64,000 nt of DNA, taken from assembly GCF_000430545.1 (NCBI RefSeq), contig NZ_KE387164.1, positions 218,807 to 282,806 of the forward strand, in the 5' to 3' direction. The position numbers and the translations under genes are program-made. This stretch comes from Tenacibaculum ovolyticum DSM 18103. Its GTDB lineage: Bacteria > Bacteroidota > Bacteroidia > Flavobacteriales > Flavobacteriaceae. Positions 57,640 to 64,000 of this stretch are shown piece by piece. The notes beneath the pieces were generated by a model. The model saw only the letters and a program-made list of their open reading frames with translations, did no database searches and was not told the DNA's origin. Each line of letters begins with the position of its first letter. Positions within the stretch are counted from its first letter, which is position 1.

Positions 57640-58377
57640 ATGGAAACAAAATACGCAGTAACAATTGATGATTTAACAGTAGCATATAATTATAAACCAG
57701 TTCTTTGGGATATTGATTTAGCAATACCAGAGGGCGTTTTAATGGCTATTGTTGGGCCAAATGGAGCAGGGAAATCTACTTTAATAAAATCTATTTTAGG
57801 AATCATAACCCCAATTGCGGGAAGTGTCTCAATTTATGGGAAACCGTATGATAAACAACGAAAGTTGGTGGCTTATGTGCCTCAGAAAGGAAGTGTAGAT
57901 TGGGATTTTCCAACTACAGCTTTAGATGTTGTTATGATGGGAACTTATGGTGCTTTGGGGTGGATTAAAAGACCAGGTAGTGCTCAGAAAAAAACAGCAT
58001 TAGAAGCACTTGAAAAAGTGGGTATGTTACCTTTTAAAGGGAGGCAAATTTCTCAACTTTCAGGAGGGCAACAACAACGTGTGTTTTTGGCAAGAGCTTT
58101 GGCGCAAGATGCAGCTATCTATTTTATGGATGAACCTTTTCAGGGAGTCGATGCTACTACAGAAATTGCAATTATTAATATTTTAAAGGAATTACGAAAA
58201 GCGGGTAAAACAGTAATCGTTGTACATCATGATTTACAAACGGTTCCTGAATATTTCGATTGGGTAACTTTCTTGAATGTGAAAAAAATTGCAACTGGGC
58301 CTGTTAAAGAAATTTTTAATGATGATAATTTAACGAAAACTTACGGAATTAATTATAAAGTAAGTGTGCAGCAATAA
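57640..58377 (+). CDS. Metal ABC transporter ATP-binding protein
   Basis: The 245-residue protein has Walker [10 protein letters not shown], signature LSGGQQQR and Walker [13 protein letters not shown], with the switch His in VVHHDLQTV. It powers import through the two following permeases. Its stop overlaps the next start by one base. Confidence 0.94.
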   Translation: METKYAVTIDDLTVAYNYKPVLWDIDLAIPEGVLMAIVGPNGAGKSTLIKSILGIITPIAGSVSIYGKPYDKQRKLVAYVPQKGSVDWDFPTTALDVVMMGTYGALGWIKRPGSAQKKTALEALEKVGMLPFKGRQISQLSGGQQQRVFLARALAQDAAIYFMDEPFQGVDATTEIAIINILKELRKAGKTVIVVHHDLQTVPEYFDWVTFLNVKKIATGPVKEIFNDDNLTKTYGINYKVSVQQ

Positions 58378-59501
58378 TGGATTTTTCAGAATATTTTAAA
58401 CTCGTTTTTTCAGATTATACACTTCGAACAATCACAATCGGAACTGCTATTTTAGGTGCTATTTGTGGTATGTTAGGTAGTTTTGCTGTATTAAGAAAGC
58501 AAAGTTTATTGGGTGATGCAATTTCACACGCTTCGCTTCCAGGTATTGCAATTGCATTTTTAATTACAGGAACAAAAGATACCAATGTTTTATTATTAGG
58601 AGCTTTGATAAGTGGATTAATCGGAGCTTTTTGGATACGTGGAATTGTAAAAAATACACATTTAAAAACAGATACAGCTTTAGGGCTTATTCTATCTGTT
58701 TTTTTTGGGTTAGGAATGTTGCTTTTAACGTTCATTCAAAAGATGCCGAATGCAAATCAATCAGGTTTAGATAAATTTTTATTTGGACAAGCAGCTACAT
58801 TATTAATTAAAGATGTGTGGTTCATGGCTATAGTAACAGCCATTTGTTTAGCAGTATTATTGCTTTTTTGGAAAGAGTTTAAACTCCTATTGTTTGATGC
58901 AGATTATGCAAAAACCTTAGGTTTTAATATAAAATTTATAGATGCTTTAATTACAAGTTTTATTGTATTAGCAATTATTTTAGGGTTACAAACAGTAGGC
59001 GTTGTTTTAATGAGTGCAATGTTGTTGGCGCCAGCGGCAGCTGCAAGACAATGGACAAATAGTTTAAGTGTTATGGTGTTTTTAGCAGCAGTTTTTGGTG
59101 CTTTTTCGGGTATTATTGGTACGGGGATTAGCGCAAGTCAATCTAATTTATCTACAGGGCCCGTAATTGTATTAGTTGCAGCTGTATTTGTATTGTTCTC
59201 ATTTATTTTTTCGCCTTCTAGAGGATTGCTTTTTCGTCAGATACGTTTTTTAAAAAACAGAAGAGATTTGCAATTACACAAAACCTTATCTTTTATGTTT
59301 GATCTTGTGAAAACACATGAGGATAAATCGCATCCGCATGCGGTAAAAATATTAAATAACTTTCAAGGATATACAAGAGGTACTTTAAAAAAATTAGAAG
59401 AGAAGGAATATATAAAGGTGCACGGGAGAATGTGGTCGATGACTGAAAAAGGATATCAATTTGCAGGTAATTTATATAATCAACATATAGAAAATGAATA
59501 G
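58377..59501 (+). CDS. Metal ABC transporter permease with winged-helix tail
   Basis: The 374-residue protein has an ABC-3 type membrane part (about 1-285, eight or nine helices; LRKQSLLGDAISHASLPGIAIAF, LLAPAAAARQW). It then adds about 85 cytoplasmic residues that read as a winged helix (VKILNNFQGYTRGTLKKLEEKEYIKV...MTEKGYQFA), similar in style to the DtxR DNA-binding domain. The tail is absent from classic ZnuB/MntB permeases. It overlaps the next gene by 8 bases. Confidence 0.9.
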   Translation: MDFSEYFKLVFSDYTLRTITIGTAILGAICGMLGSFAVLRKQSLLGDAISHASLPGIAIAFLITGTKDTNVLLLGALISGLIGAFWIRGIVKNTHLKTDTALGLILSVFFGLGMLLLTFIQKMPNANQSGLDKFLFGQAATLLIKDVWFMAIVTAICLAVLLLFWKEFKLLLFDADYAKTLGFNIKFIDALITSFIVLAIILGLQTVGVVLMSAMLLAPAAAARQWTNSLSVMVFLAAVFGAFSGIIGTGISASQSNLSTGPVIVLVAAVFVLFSFIFSPSRGLLFRQIRFLKNRRDLQLHKTLSFMFDLVKTHEDKSHPHAVKILNNFQGYTRGTLKKLEEKEYIKVHGRMWSMTEKGYQFAGNLYNQHIENE

Positions 59502-60654
59502 TGCTCAAATAGAAATACAGTTAATAGCCAGTTTGGTTGCGGTAGCTTGTGCAATACCAGGTGTGTTTTTGGTGCTACGAAAAATGGCATTAATTAGCGA
59601 TGCAATTAGTCATTCTATTTTACCAGGTTTGGTAATAGGTTTTTTTATTACACACGATTTAAATTCACCATTATTAATTTTAATGGGAGCATTATCAGGA
59701 ATTTTAACCGTTGTATTGGTTGAATATATTCAAAAAACCAAATTAGTAAAAGAAGACACTGCAATAGGTTTAGTTTTTCCAGTATTATTTAGTATTGGTG
59801 TACTTTTAATAGCTAAAAATGCAAATGATATTCATTTGGATGTTGATGCAGTTTTATTAGGTGAATTAGCTGTTGCTCCATTCGATAGGTTGTTTATTAA
59901 TGATATTGATATTGGACCTAAGTCATTATGGATTATCGGAACAATTTTACTTATTACTTTAAGCCTCTTAGTTGCTTTTTTTAAAGAATTAAAAGTGAGT
60001 ACCTTCGATGCTGGTTTAGCAACAGCCTTGGGTTTCTCTCCAGTTGTAATTCATTATGGATTAATGAGTGTTGCATCAATAACAACAGTTGGTGCTTTTG
60101 ATGCTGTAGGTGCAATTTTAGTAGTTGCGTTAATGATTGCGCCTGCTGCTACAGCATACCTATTAACAAATGATTTGAAGAGAATGCTTGTTTTTTCAGT
60201 GTTTTTTGGTGTGTTATCTGCAATTACAGGTTTTTGGTTGGCATATTATTTGGATGCTTCAATATCAGGATCTATGATTTCTATACTTGGCTTTGTATTC
60301 TTTTTGGTATATTTATTTGCACCCAATAGAGGATTGTTTTCCGTTCTTTATCGTAATAAGCAACAACAAAAAGAAGTGCAGTTGCTTACTTTTTTATTGC
60401 ACTTAAATAATCATCAAGAAGAAAAGGAGAGACATATTAATCATTTAAATGAGCATATTAATTGGCATAAGGTAAAAGCGAAGGCGGTTGTTGATTTAGC
60501 TGAAAAGAATAATATGATTGTTATTGAGAATCAAATTATATCGCTTACTCAAAAAGGGAAAACTTTTACTGAAAAAGCAATAGATTATATTATTACAAAT
60601 GACGATTCAGAAATAGAATCAATGAAAAAAGATTTCTTTTTATTTAGGGGGTAG
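59494..60654 (+). CDS. Second metal ABC transporter permease with C-terminal extension
   Basis: The 386-residue protein is a paralogue of the preceding permease (LRKMALISDAISHSILPGLVIGF, MIAPAATAYLL), with the membrane part to about 285. The tail is a His-rich helical stretch (HLNNHQEEKERHINHLNEHINWHKV) followed by another winged-helix-like segment. The histidines might bind metal and sense internal supply. The two permeases probably form a heterodimer. Confidence 0.9.
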   Translation: MNSAQIEIQLIASLVAVACAIPGVFLVLRKMALISDAISHSILPGLVIGFFITHDLNSPLLILMGALSGILTVVLVEYIQKTKLVKEDTAIGLVFPVLFSIGVLLIAKNANDIHLDVDAVLLGELAVAPFDRLFINDIDIGPKSLWIIGTILLITLSLLVAFFKELKVSTFDAGLATALGFSPVVIHYGLMSVASITTVGAFDAVGAILVVALMIAPAATAYLLTNDLKRMLVFSVFFGVLSAITGFWLAYYLDASISGSMISILGFVFFLVYLFAPNRGLFSVLYRNKQQQKEVQLLTFLLHLNNHQEEKERHINHLNEHINWHKVKAKAVVDLAEKNNMIVIENQIISLTQKGKTFTEKAIDYIITNDDSEIESMKKDFFLFRG

Positions 60655-60669
60655 AATTTTTTGTTAAGT

Positions 60670-60892
60670 TTAGAGGTGATTGAAATATTTATGTAATTTA
60701 GAATTTGATTCTTGAGAGCTATGAATAATATGATATATAGGAAGGTTTAATTCGCGCAATTTATTTAGTAATGTTTCGCATTTTGCTTCTGCATCTTTAT
60801 TATTTCTATTTCCTCTCCCAGAAGTCTTTATCATCAAAACCTTTTTGTAAATCTATTAATAGTAACGCTGTATTTTGGTTTCTTATTTTCAT
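60670..60892 (-). pseudogene. Relic of an isochorismatase-family cysteine hydrolase
   Basis: The minus strand from ATG at 60890-60892 encodes MKIRNQNTALLLIDLQKGFDDKDFW, the N-terminus of isochorismatase-family hydrolases (catalytic Asp in LLIDLQ). The frame then shifts at GAGAGG near 60818, and GNRNNKDAEAKCETLL ... IYHIIHSSQESNSKL continues in the next frame to a stop at 60670. The catalytic Lys and Cys regions are missing. It is a frameshifted and truncated gene fragment. Confidence 0.7.
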
Positions 60893-60900
60893 TATTAATT

Positions 60901-61857
60901 TTAATTATCACTAATAATTTCAATAACCGATTGTCTTTCTTTATTTAAAGTAAGTTTAGTTACATCGGGTCTAGAATAATGACCAGAAGGATCAAAATTA
61001 TGACGTTCCTCTAATACTTTCTGAAAATCTATCGTAGCAAAAATTAAATCCTCTTTTCCAGTTACAGGCGGAATAATCCACTCTCCATCTGGTCCTGCAA
61101 TACAAGAACCTCCATTAGCTAATATTTGTGGTGCATTTTTAATGATTTCTTCATAATTAGGAGTGTCTTTAGGAAAATCATCAAGAGTCATATAACCACT
61201 CACAGAAACAACAAATGACCTTGCTTCTTTTGCTATAAATTTAGTAATATCTATAGTGTTTCTTTCAGCTCCAGGCCATACGGCAATGTGTAAGTTTTCT
61301 CCTTGAGCATATAAGGCTGTTCTGGGTAAAGGCATCCAGTTTTCCCAACAATTTAATCCGCCAACAGTAAATTGTTTTAATGAATGAACCTCTAATCCGT
61401 TTCCGTCACCAGGAGACCAACTTAGTCGTTCTTCATACGTGGGTTGTAATTTTCTATGGACAGATTTTATGTCACCTTTTTCATTAATATATACTAATGA
61501 ACAATACAAACTATGTCCACCACGGTTTTTAGCTCTCTCTATAATACCTAAATAAATGGCAATTTTATGCTCTTTAGCGAGTGCACATATTTCATCTAGC
61601 TCTCCAGTTTCAATTTGAATTGCATTTTTAATATAATGTGCGTGAATTTCTTTCTGTACTTGAGATTCAAATTCTGAAGCATTAGTTATAGAGAGCCAAA
61701 ACGGATAACCAGGTAAAAAACTTTCGCCAAAAACAACCAATTCACATCCTTCTTTGGCTGCTTTTATAATATAAGATTTTGTTTTTTCAATAGTAAGAAC
61801 TTTGTTTAACCAAATTGGTGAAATTTGTGCCATTCCTATTTTTAAAGTGTTTTCCAT
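60901..61857 (-). CDS. Nitrilase-type carbon-nitrogen hydrolase
   Basis: The 318-residue protein has the Glu-Lys-Cys triad of the nitrilase superfamily: FGESFLPGYP (Glu45), HRKLQPTYEER (Lys136) and GLNCWENWMPLPR (Cys170). The CWENWMPL form and the length match true nitrilases (branch 1), which turn nitriles into carboxylic acids and ammonia. It is cytoplasmic. The substrate cannot be told. It lies directly upstream of the hydrolase relic on the same strand. Confidence 0.9.
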   Translation of the reverse strand: MENTLKIGMAQISPIWLNKVLTIEKTKSYIIKAAKEGCELVVFGESFLPGYPFWLSITNASEFESQVQKEIHAHYIKNAIQIETGELDEICALAKEHKIAIYLGIIERAKNRGGHSLYCSLVYINEKGDIKSVHRKLQPTYEERLSWSPGDGNGLEVHSLKQFTVGGLNCWENWMPLPRTALYAQGENLHIAVWPGAERNTIDITKFIAKEARSFVVSVSGYMTLDDFPKDTPNYEEIIKNAPQILANGGSCIAGPDGEWIIPPVTGKEDLIFATIDFQKVLEERHNFDPSGHYSRPDVTKLTLNKERQSVIEIISDN

Positions 61858-62075
61858 CTTAATTATATTTTAGTCTTTAACGAAGATATATAAAATCAAT
61901 GAACAGAATTTGTTAATTCATAAATGGGAGGTTTAATATAACAGATTGATAATTGTTGTAAATAATACAACAAAAGAGAGTTGTCTATGTACAAGTACGG
62001 TATGTGTACCTCAATACTCTTTGTTTTACGAGCAATATAGTATTGTTTTGTGTTTGTATTTAAAAACAATATTTT

Positions 62076-62765
62076 ATGAGAAAATTATTTATGAAGTCGT
62101 TATTATTATTATTAGGAATAAGTGTTTTCGGACAGAGTAAAACAAAGTCGTTTAATTTTAAAAAAGGAGAAGTATTTGATGTTTTATTAATTTCGACATT
62201 TCCTGATGCAGGAACATTATTCGAGAAATATAAAAAAACAGCTTTTCCTGTAGCTTTTGAGTATACCTATCAACCACAACCCGGATTTGCAACTAAAAAA
62301 CTAATATTAGGAAATCATTTACCAGCTAGTTTGGTTGTTGGAAAATGGAAAAATAAAAAAAATAGAGAAGGTTTTTTAGATAATATAGTGAGTAAAGTCC
62401 CCGATTTTCATGAGCAAAGAAAAGCGTTGTTTAGTTATTTCAAACTTACCTATTATGAAATACCTAAAGATATTACCTTTTCTGTTAATGCAGATAATTA
62501 TAATGTAGCAACTGCATTATGGGGAAAGGATGAAAAAAGTCTTACAAAGTTTTACAGCCAATGGGTAAATAAAATAAAAAAGCACGGAGGGAAATTAATG
62601 ATTAAACTTACAGATGGGAAATCACCAACAGGGTATTATCATAATGCAGATGTTTTTTGTATCATTGAATGGAGTAGTAAAGAAGCCTTTGATACTTTTA
62701 CTAAAAAGCATCCTTTATCGAGTTATGAAGTTTTAAAGGATGTGCATCAATTTGTAATAAAGTAA
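62076..62765 (+). CDS. Secreted DUF1330-like protein
   Basis: The 229-residue protein has a signal peptide (MRKLFMKSLLLLLGISVFGQ, 1-20); the internal Met at 62091 would also give a usable signal. Two ferredoxin-like halves follow (about 33-110, FDVLLISTFPDAGTLFEKYKK; and 145-225, NVATALWGKDEKSLTKFYSQW ... CIIEWSSKEAFDTF), like DUF1330/ABM-type dimeric barrels. The function is unknown. It is 31 bases before the AraC-family regulator gene and could be in one operon with it. Confidence 0.72.
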   Translation: MRKLFMKSLLLLLGISVFGQSKTKSFNFKKGEVFDVLLISTFPDAGTLFEKYKKTAFPVAFEYTYQPQPGFATKKLILGNHLPASLVVGKWKNKKNREGFLDNIVSKVPDFHEQRKALFSYFKLTYYEIPKDITFSVNADNYNVATALWGKDEKSLTKFYSQWVNKIKKHGGKLMIKLTDGKSPTGYYHNADVFCIIEWSSKEAFDTFTKKHPLSSYEVLKDVHQFVIK

Positions 62766-62796
62766 TTTGCTTTCGTAAAATATAATTCATCAATAC

Positions 62797-63903
62797 ATGC
62801 AAGAAATTTTAAATCAATTAATCTATTTTGGTTTTTTACAAAGCCTTTTTTTAATATCAATATATGCGTTTTCTCAAAAAAAGAGAACAAGTATTAATGG
62901 ATTTATGTTTGTTTTTGTGTGTGTTGTTACAATCGGTTTACTTGGTAAAACTTTATATAATACAAATATTTGGGGTAATAACTTTAGATTGATAGCATTG
63001 TCTGAATTTTCAGCATTACTTTTTGGACCTACAATATATCTTTTTACACGTTCAGTATTAAATAGAACAAAATTTTCAAAATTAGATTTGATACATTACA
63101 TTCCAGGAGTATCTTATTCTGTGTTTATTCTAGTCTATTTTATGATTCCAGAAGATTCAGTTATTAGCGACAGGATTAAAACAGGAGAATTACAAAGGGT
63201 TATTTACGCTTGCCACGCAGTGGGTTTAGTTGTGAATATCCTTTATTGGGGGTTAGGATATAGAGTTTATAAAGACTTTTCTGAAACTATAAAAAATGAA
63301 GTTTCTTACGTGCCACATATCCGTTTTTTAGTCACTTTTTTGTACGTAACAGGGTTTTGTTTACTAATATGGGCAATTCTTTTTCTAACAAGTTTTCTTG
63401 GTTTTCCTATGTTAGAAAGAAATACACGTCCTTATATCTGGATTATTTTAAGTTTTATAATTCTATTTATAAACTATTATGTAATTGTTTCTCCAAAGGT
63501 TTTAACCATTATTCCAGAGATACCTTTAAAGAAATATACACAATCTAAGCTAAGTTTAGATGATTTGGAGAGATTAAAGTTGGAATTAGATAAACTGATG
63601 TTAGATAAAAAACCATATTTAAATAATAAATTATTAAAAACAGAATTGGCACAAATGTTAGGAGTTAATAATCCTGAATTAGCTAGGTTACTTAATGAAA
63701 ATATAGGAATGAACTTTTTTGAATATGTGAATTATTATCGCATTAAAGAGTTTGTGAATTTAGCAAGTACAGAAAAAGCAAAACAACTTACTTTTTTTGG
63801 GTTAGCCCAAGAAGCAGGTTTTAATTCTAAAACAACATTTAATAAGTCATTTAAAAAACTAATGGGAGTTTCTCCTACGGCTTATTTTAATCAAAACACA
63901 TAA
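62797..63903 (+). CDS. Membrane-bound AraC-family regulator
   Basis: The 368-residue protein has an N-terminal block of about seven membrane segments (1-230), then a cytoplasmic AraC helix-turn-helix pair (about 265-366; LNNKLLKTELAQMLGVNNPELARLLNE, FFGLAQEAGFNSKTTFNKSFKKLMGVSPTAYF). This layout is common in flavobacteria and suggests a regulator that senses a membrane or external signal. Confidence 0.9.
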   Translation: MQEILNQLIYFGFLQSLFLISIYAFSQKKRTSINGFMFVFVCVVTIGLLGKTLYNTNIWGNNFRLIALSEFSALLFGPTIYLFTRSVLNRTKFSKLDLIHYIPGVSYSVFILVYFMIPEDSVISDRIKTGELQRVIYACHAVGLVVNILYWGLGYRVYKDFSETIKNEVSYVPHIRFLVTFLYVTGFCLLIWAILFLTSFLGFPMLERNTRPYIWIILSFIILFINYYVIVSPKVLTIIPEIPLKKYTQSKLSLDDLERLKLELDKLMLDKKPYLNNKLLKTELAQMLGVNNPELARLLNENIGMNFFEYVNYYRIKEFVNLASTEKAKQLTFFGLAQEAGFNSKTTFNKSFKKLMGVSPTAYFNQNT

Positions 63904-63904
63904 A

Positions 63905-64000
63905 ATGAAAACACTATATATAACCATTATTTTACTATTTTCTTATCTAATAGTATATCCTCAATTAAAAATACCAAGTCTTAGTTCTTCTTCTGAAGTA
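63905..64000 (+). CDS. Start of an exported protein, cut by the window end
   Basis: The ATG at 63905, one base after the AraC stop, opens 32 codons that begin with a signal peptide (MKTLYITIILLFSYLIVYPQ). The rest lies outside the window, so the product is unknown. Close spacing suggests an operon with the regulator. Confidence 0.6.
   Translation, partial: MKTLYITIILLFSYLIVYPQLKIPSLSSSSEV

Noticed and set aside
61946..62140. Plus-strand 64-codon frame before the DUF1330-like gene
   Set aside because: It overlaps the signal-peptide start of the real gene in another frame and encodes an unstructured string.

Overview
The window is AT-rich bacterial DNA from a member of the Bacteroidota, most likely a marine Flavobacteriaceae (Tenacibaculum-like is a guess from overall style). 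The evidence is a type IX secretion C-terminal sorting domain, SusC-style TonB receptors with carboxypeptidase-regulatory N-termini, promoters of the TTTG-N20-TAnnTTTG kind, and a Bacteroidota-type VI secretion set (TssD tube protein, VgrG, DUF4280 PAAR-like protein).

Region 1 (1-3.7 kb): the 5' part of a TonB-dependent receptor on the minus strand, then a secreted endonuclease/exonuclease/phosphatase (EEP) protein. Region 2 (3.7-28.3 kb): a type VI secretion effector island with no sheath, baseplate or membrane-complex genes. It opens with a phased array of TGTACA dyads and a small helical protein, then tssD, vgrG and an effector with a possible clan-CD cysteine-peptidase fold. A cluster of membrane or lipoprotein candidate immunity genes follows, mixed with toxin relics. 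The island is dominated by a 1301-residue PAAR-like effector (LysM-like, DUF4280, Ig-like repeats, lysozyme-like core, M15-like tip). Behind it lie three head-less cassettes that repeat the DNA of its lysozyme-side region. Each ends in a different predicted peptide-cleaving tip and is followed by lipoprotein genes. This looks like a store of alternative effector tips with their immunity genes, each tip pairing a glycan-cutting core with a peptide-cutting domain. The right edge of the island is a damaged second copy of the EEP gene's 3' half, so the island sits between direct repeats.

Region 3 (28.9-34.6 kb): a 1886-residue secreted multi-nuclease exported by the type IX system. Region 4 (34.6-43 kb): housekeeping genes: recJ, an OsmC-like protein, an AhpD-like protein, mscL, alr-tdk, a hypothetical-glycosyltransferase pair and a double universal stress protein. 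Region 5 (43-47.9 kb): rimP-nusA-infB behind a clear promoter and a terminator-like leader hairpin.

Region 6 (48.6-60.7 kb): a beta-helix lipoprotein with its TonB receptor, then a metal-uptake locus. The latter is a TonB receptor divergent from a DtxR-family regulator, a metal-binding lipoprotein, an ATPase and two permeases, with a dyad operator candidate in the divergent promoter. Region 7 (60.7-64 kb): an isochorismatase-family relic, a nitrilase, a secreted DUF1330-like protein, a membrane AraC regulator and the start of a secreted protein cut by the window end.
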